64,000 bases of DNA from Dichotomopilus funicola (GCF_033296635.1 NW_026944067.1:186001-250000), one strand, 5' to 3'. Positions 1 through 10,999 are shown, counted from the stretch's first letter. Notes: a model not told the origin generated them from the letters alone. Numbers and translations: made by a program.

Positions 1-2004
1 GCAAACGGCTGGAGTTGAATTTGGATTGAAGACACAGTTTTCAAGACATGTTTCACACGACCCCCAAGTTTTTTGCACACAAGCGTCTTTAATGCTTTTT
101 CTGATGATGCGATCTGCCAAATCCGGAAGTATGTTTTCAGCTTCAGGGGCCCGACGTGACCCCGTCACGAAATCACAGACTCGTTCGAGGGTAAATCAAC
201 GAGTACTACCTGCAAGGACCGTCGACTCCGACGAGGCACCGGTACCTCACCAAGGCCAAACGTCTGCTTTGTCTCGTATTGAAGACTTGTTTGAATCTAT
301 TGTCGATGCACTCGATAGTGGAGAGGAGCTCGTAATTCCGTACCAAAACTCACGAACTCCCCAGAACGAGCAGAAGGGTGCATCCTCTCAGCAAAGTAGA
401 GAGCCGTTTGACGTAATCAGATTCCCAGGTCGAACGATCCAGGAAGCAAAGCGATTCGGTAGGATTCCTGATATGTCTGGCCATTGACATTCTGTCCCCC
501 ATTAACTCGAGCACTGTTCTAGAGGCTATGTTTCGTATCCTTGAAATGTCCCATCAGGCTCTGCTCTCCGGAAACATCATTACAAAAAGGTAAGGCCTGA
601 CTTTGTCACGAGTCACTTTAAGTAAAGCCGGATTAGTGGGTGGTAATAGTTACAGGAATATTTACTACCAAAATCCCGGCTTGTTCAAGTCTCAAAGTTT
701 TGTAGATGTGATGGTAGATAACCTCGCTTCTACACTTGGGATTGGCCGCGAAGATCTGAACATTGTAAGCCTCAAAACTCTTTATGGCCTTCGCCATGAT
801 TGGCTAACCGGGAATACTATAGGTTGCTGCAGCCAAGGGCTTAATATCAGGACCGATAAACATAACTCTCCGGGATGGTTCTACTCACTGCTGCGACGCC
901 CCTGGCGACAGTGTATGTGTCTTCGACTAGCTAATTTGAAATTGCATCCACTAATCTTGGAAGGGAATGCTGCTTCCATCGGCGAGTTTGATTCAGAGAA
1001 TTGACTTCCGTGGGGTGAGGTGGGTTTTGGTCGTCGAAAAAGAGGTACGGATCTTTTCCCCTCATATGAAACTGGCCTCAGGTTGCCTGAGTTGACTCAT
1101 GATACAAGGCTACATTTCGGACATTGGCCGCATCACGGTATTGCGTGGCATCTCAAGCGGGTCATGGAGTCCTCATAACGGTGTGCAGTTCTGCCCTTGG
1201 TTAATGGTATGAGCATTCATCTTACATGTCAGTCATGCAGGCAAAAGGGTTTCCCGATCTTGCCACCCGACGATTCCTATCGTTCTTGCAAAGGGCCCGG
1301 CCAAATCTTGCTTTGCATGCTCTGGTTGACTTTGACCCACACGGGGTTGCCATCATGCGAACCTATAAATATGGGAGCAAGCGACTGGGCCATGAAGAAA
1401 ACGCCACGTCATCACGGCTCCGGTGGCTTGGGATTCTTAGTGACGATGTCCTACCGAACGGATCAGCAGACAGCAATGCATCTAGCCACGACAGTCAGGG
1501 TCACAGCCAAGAAACCGAAAGCCAGGATTCCGCGACCTACTCGCTTGACGGTAGGTGGTGGACCTCGATATCAGCATAGCTCTCGCTGACTCGTTTAAGG
1601 CTCGCAAAACTCCTTCGAGAGGCGCATCAAGAGAGCTCGGGTTGAGGTTACACGGGGCCCGAGTGATTCCGTTCTGCCTCTCACTCTAGGAGACAGAAAG
1701 AAAGCTGTGGATGTTATAAAGGAGATTGTTAACGTTGAAGAACCCGGAGATGATGAAATGGGACAGATAAGAGAGCTGCAGCGTATGCTGATGCTCAATG
1801 TCAAGGCAGAAATTCAGGCTGTGGATAATTTTGGTGATCTCGCTGGGTGGTTAGATGAGAAGCTGATCGGGGCCGGGAGAGGTCAAGGGGTGAGTAGGGG
1901 GTGGTTTTTGCTGCCAACGGATGAGCTGTGAGCTCAATTTCATTTCGCAGGATGAAGTTCCGATTTCGAGTTCTGTAAAACAAAGACGGCATTGGGATGA
2001 ATGA
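1..2004 (+). CDS. SPO11: SPO11 meiotic recombination protein (topoisomerase VI A-like), 5' partial
   Basis: SPO11 makes the DNA double-strand breaks that start meiotic recombination, through a tyrosine transesterification. Nine exon pieces keep one frame: 1-458, 523-589, 656-764, 823-912, 964-1044, 1109-1180, 1241-1550, 1600-1889 and 1951-2004. The first exon is open to the window edge with no convincing ATG, so the N-terminus is probably upstream. The winged-helix region carries the catalytic-tyrosine motif RNIYYQNPGLF (exons 2-3). It is followed by VAAAKGLISGPINI, then the VRWVLVVEKE strand and EATFRTLAAS. The Toprim metal-binding motif VDFDPHG and the YKYGS stretch are in exon 7. The end has the conserved ELQRML..VKAEIQ helix. 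Introns are 50-67 nt. Family identity is secure from these motifs; the exact N-terminus is not. An Asn replaces the Asp often seen before IYY in other SPO11 proteins. Confidence 0.9.
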
Positions 2005-2750
2005 TGGGAAAGGGCATCTCGGCTTGGTCGCGTTGAAAATGGTTTCAACTTTGATGCCAAATTAATTAATCACTAGCATTTGTTAGTTATAAACCCCTTG
2101 GTACCAAGATTTTGTGGCCATCAGGTGTTGTCAAATCACCGACCCGCTTCAAGGCGTTGCAGGAATGGGTTCAATTTATGTATAAGCTCAATGGGGGCGT
2201 CGTCTATCGTTATTGCTGATAAATCCTGACGCCAGTCCTAGTATTCTGGGAGGGGTCGAGTGCGGATTTAGGTTTAATGGTTGTTGCCCTCACCCGGTGG
2301 TGTTTGGAGAAGGGAGAATCGGAAAGCGTGAGCGAGCGTTAATTTCTCTGAGCCTGAGTAAACAGAGTTTATATTTCCTGGGGAAAAAAATGGGGGGGAG
2401 GAGAGACCTCAAAGATGCACTTGTCCTGAAAAGAGGTTAAACAGTTCTCACACAGTAATAATCTGGAGATATGAAATATATGAAATAATGAAAGCGGCAA
2501 TTAAACTGTATGAGACGCACACAAGAATTGTGACTTCGTGTGTGTTCGTCAATGCAAGATGTTTACTCATAGGCTCGGTCGAAAAAGCCAAAGGTAATAT
2601 CTTCATGAGCGTTAGGAAGTAGGAACCTAATTTGTGAACTAGAAGAAGAAGTTTATTTATGTGCAACTTTCATCTAGTTACTAGATCCCTGTTGTCCGTG
2701 CCATTTACAAAGCAGGTAGCCGACTCTCAATTCTCGCTCAACCCCTGGAG
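2005..2750. other. Intergenic, SPO11 3' flank
   Basis: Between the SPO11 stop and the stop of the small convergent gene. It contains short AT-rich segments and a purine run near 2390-2400. I see no supportable coding exon or RNA gene. Confidence 0.5.
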
Positions 2751-3069
2751 TTATTTTATTTTCCTCTGTGTCCCTTTCCTTTTCCCCTTCTCACCACCGG
2801 GCGATTTACACTCCATCGCCTTGATAGCCAGACACGCCGCGCACCGGTGAACCTTGTGGGATCTCCCGGAACTGGCCGTGTCAAGCTCACGGCAGTATTT
2901 GTGTGTGATGACACCCTTACATTCTATTAAAGAGGAGTTTGTCAGTCCTACAACGTTTGGAAGACTGGGACAGGGGTAAGAGGGATGGGTAAAGAGAGGG
3001 GGGGGACTAACCCGCTGGGGTCTCAGCGGCTTTTACGTTCTTCTTAGACTTGGTATAAGAGCGCGCCAT
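2751..3069 (-). CDS. Small basic Cys/His-rich protein, 76 aa, two exons
   Basis: I do not recognise this family. Two exons on the minus strand (3012-3069, then 2751-2923) join in frame across an 88-nt intron with a GTTAGT donor and a TAATAG acceptor, giving 76 residues from ATG 3069. The N-terminus MARSYTKSKKNVK and the Lys/Arg-rich tail are strongly basic. The middle has His27, Cys30, Cys47, Cys50 and Cys58, with the CAAC pair suggesting a small zinc-binding or disulfide fold. There is no signal peptide, so a nuclear, ribosomal or cytosolic role is more likely than secretion (inference). A TATAAATA box lies about 220 nt upstream of the ATG, and the leader is rich in CAA triplets. Both suggest strong expression. 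Confidence is moderate because exon 2 is short. Confidence 0.5.
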
Positions 3070-3290
3070 TTTGAGTGGTAAGAGGGGGTTTTGAGATTGG
3101 TGTTTTTGGGGATGATGATTCCAAAGCTTTCGCTTAGGAAACGTTGCTAGCGAATTGAGTGTTGTTGTTGTTGTGTTGTAGGTTTTGAGTTTGAGTGATA
3201 GTATATCGACGAATAACGACGATGATTTTTTGTTGGTACGATGAGACAATCGAGCAGAATGGGAAACTCCTCAGCTTGGGGGGACGGCCG

Positions 3291-3298
3291 TATTTATA
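3291..3298 (-). promoter_or_regulatory. TATA box of the small Cys/His gene
   Basis: TATAAATA on the minus strand, about 220 nt before the ATG at 3069. Between them lies a CAAC-repeat leader (around 3155-3190) typical of highly expressed fungal mRNAs. Confidence 0.5.
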
Positions 3299-3973
3299 CT
3301 TTTTAAAAGCTTCTAAGTCCTCCTGTCTGTGCAATATGTTTAGGTTCATGCATGGAATTCTCGAGAAGAACCTTACACAACCTAGTGCCTGCCAGTACCT
3401 CCGGGGATTGTTCTGTGTATCCACTACGGATACAAGGCACAGAAGGGCGGTTTCAAACTTTCTATCATACAAACAGCGTAATGCAGGCGGCTAACACCGG
3501 CTATGAGGGCTTTTATGGTCCCTTGGTTTAGTAGTGGTTATTCCGATATTCGTTCGGTTTGTTTGCACCCTCCTGGTTTACAGCCCACGACAGCGGTGAC
3601 AACCACAATGTAATCTTGACATGGGACAACTTCACCTTTTACAGCCAGAGAATTGTGTGGAAGTTGGTATCTAGTAGCTTCCAGGTGTCAGATAACTTAC
3701 TGCAAGGCGCTTATCTCAAAAATTAGTGAAGGGTTCATGGGGAATATTCCAGTCCTCTCTAAGAGTACAGTGCGCAATACCTATCGATCATACACTCCAC
3801 ACTGTTTGGGTCACAATGAACCACCAAAAAATTTGGCAGCCGTTGATGTCAGTTTTGGGCAAGTCCTCACTACTCGCGATTTCCCTTTCTGATGATTTGA
3901 AAAAAAAAATTGCCCGCCAAAATCAACATCCACATTGACGGGACCCCCGCTCGCCCTGCCGAAAGAGGAAAAT
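3299..3973. other. Divergent intergenic region
   Basis: Separates the small minus-strand gene from the YAR1-like gene. It includes an A-run at about 3899-3910, 65 nt before the YAR1-like ATG. No gene is supportable here. Confidence 0.5.
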
Positions 3974-4807
3974 ATGGCACCACACTTAACAGAAGACGAA
4001 ATTGACGACCTGTTGTATGCAGCTCGTGTTGGGGACCAGGATGAGTTGACGACGCTCCTCTCGTCGCTTTCGGAGCGGGAAAAGGTCTCGGCGGCTGAGA
4101 TTCTCATAAATGCTAAAGATGAGGGCAAGTCGACTTGTTTGCATATGGCTACGGGGAATGGGCATTTGGGTGAGTCTCGGTCGTTATTCAACTCTTTTTT
4201 GCCCGTGATTTCTGTTTCCATATTTTTCTATGCATCAACTTTTGTTCTCATTATCATACCCCACCACCCCCCGGTTTAACTTTTTGAGTTTCACCATTAC
4301 CATTTTCTTAGTCTGCTACATCCTCTCTCATACAAAACACACTATCACACCATACTAACACATCTTCCAGAGATCGTAACCCTCCTCCTTACCCACCTCA
4401 GCCCACCCCTACCCGCAGACAGCAAACAAGCCTTCCTAGACGCACCCAACGAATACGGCAACACAGGCCTACACTGGGCCGCATTAGGCGGCCACCTAGC
4501 GGTGGTGAAGGTGCTGGTAGAGGCCGGGGCGTCGGTGGCGCTGGCCAACGACAAGAACTACGTGCCGCTGGACCTGGCGAGTTTTGGGGAGAAGTTTGAT
4601 GTGGTGGACTATTTCTTGGAGAAGAGTGGGGGGTTGGAGGAGGAGAATGCTACGGCTACGGGTTCTGGTGATGGTACCGCTGGTGGCGGTGAAGGGGGTG
4701 TGGGTGGCTTGGAGAGTGGGTTGGAAGGGGTGAAGGTTTCGGCGGAGGAGAGGAAGGGGGAGGATGGGGAGGATGAGGTGGTGTTTAAGGCGGGGAGTGC
4801 GGCGTGA
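3974..4807 (+). CDS. YAR1: Ankyrin-repeat protein, YAR1-like ribosomal-protein chaperone
   Basis: Two exons (3974-4169 and 4371-4807) join in frame (G|AG) to give 210 aa; the intron is 201 nt. The start MAPHLTEDEIDDLLYAAR resembles fungal YAR1 proteins. Ankyrin repeats cover about residues 15-50 (AARVGDQDELTTLL), 50-90 (CLHMATGNGHLEIVTLLL) and 95-150 (GNTGLHWAALGGHLAVVKVL, then PLDLASFGEKFDVVDYF). The last 50 residues are a Gly/Glu-rich acidic tail. In yeast, Yar1 binds the small-subunit protein Rps3 and keeps it soluble during nuclear import; the same role is inferred here from length (about 200 aa) and architecture. Other short ankyrin proteins cannot be excluded without a search. Confidence 0.8.
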
Positions 4808-5462
4808 TGGAGGTGATTATAGGGGGTTATGAATTGGGGAATGAAAAATGGATGTAAAATGAGATTGAATGTTGGATGAGATATGAATTCCAAGACCAGG
4901 AAATGTGTGCTAGGTGTGTTTGGAATTGACGTTCATGTTAACGAATTGGAATGAACTAGAAATTACGTACGCCTTGTAGATTGCAGAAGTATGTTTCGTA
5001 AGGGGAACGAGAGGAGGTGTTAGCTTTGGGAATGCATGGTTCTTCCGCAGCTTGGTTGGGATGATTACTGCCTTCCCGATTTAACCTGCTTTGATGCTGG
5101 GCCACCCCTTCCCTCTTGCGAAGGACAGCACATACCAGCACCGGCAAGACGCATCAGACGCATGGAATCTCCTCTGCAGCTTCTGCAGGATGTCCAATCT
5201 TGCATTTGGTAGTGTTTTGGCCTCCGTGATGGGGCAACAGTAGATGAACTTAGCGCATGCGTGATGATGTGACAACTAGCAAAGAATTAGACGCTGATTC
5301 CGAATTTCCGCATATATCTCCTAGCCATTACCATAAATTCCTATCCTTTTCTCTCAAGTCTTTCCTTTTGGCCTACACCCAAACTGGGCCCTGTTCGCAT
5401 CCAACCCCTACTCTCTCGGACTTAATCGTTGATCTCATCACCGGCTGGTGTTAACGCCCACC
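4808..5462. other. Intergenic
   Basis: 3' flank of the YAR1-like gene, then a pyrimidine-rich leader (about 5320-5420) before the next ATG. No further gene seen. Confidence 0.5.
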
Positions 5463-6299
5463 ATGCCGTACTCCACCACACTCTCGGTGCCCATTTCAAT
5501 GAGGATGGCGGATCCCTCATGGAGAATGGCAGATCCCCCCAGACCCATGGGGAGTACAGAGGCACTTCGGCTCGAGAATGAGGACTTGAGGAAAAAGAAC
5601 GAGGAACTTGCGGCCGAACTAGACAAACTCCGGATCGCTACCGCCCAATCTCCTACACCGGCCGGGCCCCAGAGGACGAGCCCTACTAAGTCGTACATGC
5701 AATTAACGTCTTCGTCTCGCATCCGGAAAACAGCACCACACAGCACTCGTCTCAGGACCCCGGAAGCTACCACCGGTTCGGACAAATCGAGCCCGGCCGC
5801 CGAAGCAGTCAGAGCCCAGCGCAGGAAGACCTGGGATTCTGGTTCCTCTCGGGCCGCCCGGACTCCAAACGGTCCTGGCGACGGCAGAGCGGTGCCTGGT
5901 TACATGCAGTCTACGGCCTCGAGTTACCAAAAGCGAGCATCCCAGAAGGGAGCGGTAGGTCAAATCAACCACCCGGCGCGTCCGGAGAAGTACCAGGTTG
6001 GGACGCAGTTCCAGACTCGGCGCAAGAAAGAGTACACCGAGCAGCAACGACAACACCAACAGCCACAGCAACAGCAGCCGGTCCGACGATCCCTCCGACA
6101 GCATTCGCGGCAAACCCAGGAGCCGCCTCGACCCGACTCACCCGAGTTGCCAGAGGAGAAAGTGCTTACGCTGCAGGATTTCGTACCGGGGGATCTGCGT
6201 TTGTCGCCGCCGCTTCCGAGAATCCAGTCGGTTCCGATTTCGCGGTATTCCCTTCCGGAATCGATGACGACGATTATTGAGGTGCCCGATACGCCTTAG
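5463..6299 (+). CDS. Hypothetical protein with a short coiled coil
   Basis: A single open exon of 278 aa from ATG 5463 (context CCACCATGC). I do not recognise the family. Residues about 33-58 (EALRLENEDLRKKNEELAAE and on) form a leucine-heptad coiled coil. The rest is Ser/Thr/Pro/Arg-rich and probably disordered, with a Gln-rich run near residue 205. Conserved-looking patches are NHPARPEKYQVGTQF and, near the C-terminus, LQDFVPGDLRLSPPLP followed by RYSLPESMTTIIEVPDTP. The basic composition and coiled coil suggest a scaffold or cytoskeleton/nuclear adaptor, but this is inference. No signal peptide or membrane segment. Confidence 0.65.
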   Translation: MPYSTTLSVPISMRMADPSWRMADPPRPMGSTEALRLENEDLRKKNEELAAELDKLRIATAQSPTPAGPQRTSPTKSYMQLTSSSRIRKTAPHSTRLRTPEATTGSDKSSPAAEAVRAQRRKTWDSGSSRAARTPNGPGDGRAVPGYMQSTASSYQKRASQKGAVGQINHPARPEKYQVGTQFQTRRKKEYTEQQRQHQQPQQQQPVRRSLRQHSRQTQEPPRPDSPELPEEKVLTLQDFVPGDLRLSPPLPRIQSVPISRYSLPESMTTIIEVPDTP

Positions 6300-6785
6300 C
6301 GGGTCGAAGGCAGTACCGCAGTGAGGGGGGTGATGGTTTGTGGAAGGTGTTTTGAGCAGATTTGAGGGTGGGAGTGTGAGGGTGGTATTTTGTACTCTGA
6401 GAAGGAGTAATCATCAGCGTAATCAAAAGGGGGGTTATTCGGGGGTGAAGCGTCTGTTGCGTTTTGATTGGGAAGATTGATTGTTCGGGGCACAAGATTG
6501 ATTGATTACTTAACTAGGTAATTATATTTGTGTTCTCGAGGTTGGCAATGAGCATCGAGTTACATGATATCAATGGACAGTTTTGTTCACGCGTTCGGCA
6601 TAATTAAACGGGTTTTTTGGATGTATGATTATTATTATCATTGGGTACTTACTTGTCCCCTTCTACCTCACCATCGAATCATGCCTCGTAATTCACACCT
6701 TTCATACTTACCTTGATTATCTCACCGTACCTTGCCATCGTAACCATACCTTACCTTAATCAACAAAGAGGTACCTAATACCTAC
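6300..6785. other. Convergent intergenic region
   Basis: Shared 3' flank of two converging genes, with TTATTATTATCATT-type AT-rich sequence near 6630 and repeated TACC/ACCTTA units near 6660-6785. No gene seen. Confidence 0.5.
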
Positions 6786-8240
6786 CTACTCAACAGCCTC
6801 AACAACCCTCCAAGGCCCAGCAACACAAGCATCCCCATACACCTCCGCCCTCGCCACCCTAATCTCCCTCACCGCTGCCATCTCACCACCCCTACTTCCC
6901 CTACTTCTCCCTCCTCCCTGACCTCCCACTTCTTTTTCTTCAGCCCCTTCCCCAGCGCCAAAAACAAAAGGCCTAACCCCCAGCGCCTGTGCCGCACGTG
7001 CCCGACCCCAAGCAAGAAAAGCCTGCAGTGAGGGGTTGTGTTGTTCGATTGTGAAGGCGTCGTGTGCGAGTTGGTGGGCTTGGTTTATGAGAGGGAGGAG
7101 AGAGGGGGGGCGGCTGGTGGGGGAGTGTGTGGCGAGGGTGATTTCGTGGGTGTTGAGGGTTGAGAAGGTTTTGAGGAGGGTTTGGAGGGCGGTTGCTTGG
7201 GGGGTTGGAGGCTGGGTTGTTGGGGTGGGTTGGGTTTTGGGTCGGGGTTGGTGGGGGTTGTTGGGGTCGATCCAGGTGAGGTTAAGAGCTGGAGAGAGGA
7301 GGTTGTTGATGGCGTTGTTGGTGTTGTTCTTTGGAGTGTATGGGGTAAGGGTATGCTGGATGAGGTCTTGCAAACCCTCCAGAAACCGGCCCACGTCCCA
7401 GCGCCGGCGCTCATCTGGGTCTTGAGTCCCCGGTGCCGGCTGGGGCTTCACAAACCCGTCCATGGGATACGGCAGGTCAGACGTGCAGATGTATTTGTAC
7501 TGGTACTCTTTATGCCAGGTGGCGCTGTAAGCTTGGTCCTCGCTGGCGGTAGTGGCCCAGCCAAAGTCGCCGAGGTAGAAGTCTGGCAGACCGTGGTTGT
7601 GTGTGGATGTATTGTTGCTGGTGAAGTGCAGGAAGATGTTGGTGGCGTGCAGGTCGCCGTGGTAGATGGTTTCGGCGCCGGCGTGGTACATGAAGTGGAG
7701 GGTTTCGCAGACTTGGGCGATGCACAGGGCCACCACGCACACGGGGAAGAGATGGCCGGGTGCGATGCCTGGGATTAGTCCGCCGGCCCAGTCAGAGGCG
7801 AGCGTGGCGAGGTCGCCGCCGTTGCAGAGTTTCCAGTAGCTGACGCGGACGTGCTCGGTACGAAGTGGTAAGGAACTAGGACCTTGCTTGGTCACGGCTG
7901 CGTTCTCGTGGGAGATCAGGGTGGTCCAGCGTGGGGTGAGTTTGGGAAGAGGGTTGACGGGGTGCTGGGCGAGGTCATTGAGCAGGTGGACGATGCGGAT
8001 CTCGTTGTCTTCGGGTACCTTGGTTAGGTTGTCGGCGGTCTGGAGGACGGGCCGGAGCTTGCTTACCTTTTGGACGGTTAGTTCGTGGGTCAGGGTGTTG
8101 GTGACCAGCTGGACGTGGCTCTGGGATCCGGAGAAGAGCGGCCGGTTGAAGAGATAGGAGGTGCCGGACTCGGTGGTGAAGAGATAGGCGTAGCCAGCCT
8201 GTCCGGTGCGAACGCGGCGGTTGTGGAGGATAGTAAACAT
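6786..8240 (-). CDS. Divergent protein-kinase-like domain protein
   Basis: Single exon, 484 aa, ATG at 8240. The kinase fold is visible in order. There is a candidate nucleotide-binding strand with Lys58 (HELTVQKV), a hinge region (SYWKLCNGGDLATL, about 134-147), and a helix with CIAQVCETLHFMYHAG. The catalytic loop HGDLHATNIF (His194-Asp196, Asn201) follows, then a DFG-equivalent GDFGWA (Asp225). The HRD arginine is Gly, and the APE/activation segment is not recognisable, as in fungus-specific FunK-like or aminoglycoside-phosphotransferase-like kinases. The catalytic Asp, metal-binding Asn and DFG Asp are all present, so activity is possible. Residues about 320-350 are a Pro/Thr/Gln low-complexity insert encoded by G-rich DNA. 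The C-terminal Gly/Arg stretch (about 435-455) is also low complexity. Substrate unknown. Confidence 0.75.
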   Translation of the reverse strand: MFTILHNRRVRTGQAGYAYLFTTESGTSYLFNRPLFSGSQSHVQLVTNTLTHELTVQKVSKLRPVLQTADNLTKVPEDNEIRIVHLLNDLAQHPVNPLPKLTPRWTTLISHENAAVTKQGPSSLPLRTEHVRVSYWKLCNGGDLATLASDWAGGLIPGIAPGHLFPVCVVALCIAQVCETLHFMYHAGAETIYHGDLHATNIFLHFTSNNTSTHNHGLPDFYLGDFGWATTASEDQAYSATWHKEYQYKYICTSDLPYPMDGFVKPQPAPGTQDPDERRRWDVGRFLEGLQDLIQHTLTPYTPKNNTNNAINNLLSPALNLTWIDPNNPHQPRPKTQPTPTTQPPTPQATALQTLLKTFSTLNTHEITLATHSPTSRPPSLLPLINQAHQLAHDAFTIEQHNPSLQAFLAWGRARAAQALGVRPFVFGAGEGAEEKEVGGQGGGRSRGSRGGEMAAVREIRVARAEVYGDACVAGPWRVVEAVE

Positions 8241-9416
8241 GACTTGTCTAAGTCAGTCGGTGAGTGTAGAGTGTACGTTGCAGTAGTTTGACCAGTAATT
8301 GATTTGTTTCCTGGAGCCTGGGGATGACTTTCTTTAAACAGTTTGAAGAAATCTTTTTGGGATAACCAGTGGTTAAATCTTTGAGAACTTGAAAAATCTA
8401 ATAATTTATTTAATACTTCAGCATAGTCGAGTTGTCCGAGTTGAATCCTGAACAATACGCCGAGCTCATCGTTTCATCGTTAGTTGATTTGTTCTGCACA
8501 GGCTGTTGGCAGTAGTTACAATAGACAAAGAAATAACCATATGACCACTCGAACAGCATTGTGATCTATTACTATGTCGCCTCGCGAGACTTCAAAGAAA
8601 AAAGGGGCAATGAAATGAGGGTTAGGGTTCGACGTGGATAATTTATAATTAACTTTTAGCCACTCGATTCATTATTCGACCTCTATTTCTTTGTCAATGT
8701 TAATTAACTACTCCAATAATTTCCAAAGAACGGCCCGTCTTACATGTCACGTAGCTAACTGCTGGCTTGTACATGTGTACTGTACCTCAGAACAACGGGT
8801 TCCCCTCAGATCGTCCTATCCTCTCGCTTTCCACAAGTTAATAATTACAACTTCCCTTGGGCCGCTGGATTGGCGCGGGGAATACCTCCCAATATGTCAA
8901 CAACCAGGCCGTTAATACCCAGTACCAGGAAACCTGTCTGCCGGCGCAGCGTTGATGATCGCCGGGAATTATTTATCCCACCAGTCAGAAAGACCAATTG
9001 CAGCGGGTCCTGTCCGACGAAACGGCTGGATAAATACACCATGATTGTCACCAAGTTGGGAGCCCTTGAAGCCCCAGTTCGAGCGCTCTTCATCCAAATG
9101 GAGCTTTTCTCTCGCGGCGCAGAAGTAGCTTCCTGGCTCGCAATGAACAGCTGGATCAGCGCTGGGGCTGGTCAGGCTCTTGTCGGGGCTGCCTATGGAA
9201 TTCAGCCTTGATGCTTGACCTAAATTAACCTTTCGGCTTGTGAATGTCCGCAATGTGACGTTGAGAGCGTGATGTTTTCTCCGTGTGTGTACAAAACCGA
9301 CGTGATGGCACGAGTTTAAAGCCAAGACAAACTGATCTGCCCGTTTGGATTTGAGCAAAGTCACGGGTGTGATTAGAAAGTTCTTGTTGTTTCGTTCTTG
9401 ACAGTGATTTCCCACC
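8241..9416. other. Divergent intergenic region
   Basis: Promoter space for the kinase-like gene and the SGNH hydrolase. It holds a two-unit telomere-like motif AGGGTTAGGGTT at 8618-8629. No coding exon supported. Confidence 0.5.
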
Positions 9417-10813
9417 ATGATGTTGTCGATACCCCGCCTAGCGACCATCGCAGCACTGCTGCTATGGTCGCCGAGCACGTTGGCCGCGCCCACACAGGAC
9501 ACCCCTCTAGCTCCACGACAGGACGAGGACTGGCATTGGGTTGCAACATGGACGTCCATGCCGCAGCTCGTCGAGCCAAACAACATGCCCCCAGCGCCGT
9601 TTGTACGTCCACCACGACCCATGCCGAGCTGCAAACCTCACTCTCTTTGTTGCTTTCTAGACTAACCGATATAAACAAATAGAGCGGCAGCGCAACCTTC
9701 AAGGACGCCACCCTCCGCCAAACCCTCCACCTCTCCCTCGGCACCTCCCGACTCCGCCTCCAAATCAGCAACACCTTCGGCACCACCCCCCTACCCATCA
9801 CTGCAGCCACTATCGCCCTACCCTCCAGCGGTAAACCAGGCGTCTCCTCCATCGACACCACCACCCTCCAGCCCCTAACCTTCCACAACGGTTCCTCCAC
9901 CATCACCATCCCCGCCGGCGAAACAGCCTACACCGACCCGATCGACTTCCCCTCCCCTATTCCGGCCCAATCCAACATCGCCGTGTCACTGTACTCGCAA
10001 GCCGGTCAGGCCGGGTCGAGTATCACAGGCCACCCAGGGAGTAGGACTACGTCGTGGATGGTAGCGGGGAATAACGTTGAGGCGGCCACGCTGTCGGGAG
10101 GAAGTGGTGTGGCGAATACGAAGCACTGGTATTTTGTCAGTGCGGTCGAGGCGTGGGCGCCGCCGACGATGGGGGCGTTGGTGATTCTGGGGGATAGTAT
10201 TACGGATGGGAGGGGGAGTACGGATGATGGGAATGATCGGTGGCCGGATTTGTTGCTGGCAAGGATGCAGCAGGCGTCGAATGGGAGTGGTGCGGCGGTG
10301 GTGGGGGTGAATAACCAGGCGGCTGGGGGCAATGCCGTGTTGACGGGGGGACTGGGCCCGACGCTGTTGACGCGGTATCAGAGGGATGCGCTGCAGGTGG
10401 CCGGGGTGAAGTATGTGATGATTTTTGAGGGGGTGAATGATATTGGTGGGGGCAGCGCGGATAGCGGGACGCAGACGAGGATTGGGACGGAGTTGCAGGA
10501 GGCGTTTGCGAAGATTGTGGGGGATTGTAAGGCGGCGGGGATCAAGACGATTGGGGGGACGATTACGCCGTTTGGGGGGAATGGACAGGCGTATTCGAGT
10601 CCTGTGAGGGAGGCTGCGAGGGTGGCGGTGAATGAGTGGATTTTGGGGAGTGGGACGTTTGATGCGACGGTGGACTTTGCAAAGTTGATTGGGGATCCGA
10701 CGATGGTGAGCCAGTTGGCGGGGAAGTATGATGGGGGGGATCATTTGCATCCGAATGTGGCGGGATATCAGGCCATGGCGGATGGGTTTCCTTTGGACTT
10801 TTTTGATGCTTGA
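9417..10813 (+). CDS. Secreted SGNH/GDSL-family esterase or lipase
   Basis: Two exons (9417-9602, 9683-10813; 80-nt intron GTACGT...AATAG) give 438 aa. Residues 1-23 are a signal peptide ending around LAAPT, so the enzyme is probably secreted. SGNH blocks: block I ILGDSITDGRGST (nucleophile about Ser234), block II Gly in NQAAGGNAVL, block III FEGVNDIGG with the Asn, and block V GGDHLHPN (Asp about 415, His about 418). The family hydrolyses ester bonds in lipids or acetylated polysaccharides; substrate cannot be read from sequence. Length is larger than the 200-residue catalytic core because of a 150-residue N-terminal beta-rich region. That layout recalls fungal GDSL carbohydrate esterases. 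Start chosen at the first ATG of the signal peptide. Confidence 0.88.
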
Positions 10814-10999
10814 GTGAGAGTCTGAGAGAGGTTAAGGGAGACGAGGGAAGAGATAGGGGGGGTCAAAACCAAAGAGAAGGATCGAACACAAGGCAGTTTG
10901 GAAATAAGGACCAAAAAATAGGGTATTGGCGTATTAGCTGAGAATAGATACGAAAACATGACAAGACATGATCCCTCTTGCTTGCAACAGCACTCCCAA

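Noticed and set aside
9986..10750. Long minus-strand open frame opposite the SGNH hydrolase
   Set aside because: Arg/Pro/His-rich mirror of a GC-biased coding strand; the plus-strand frame has the catalytic blocks and signal peptide.
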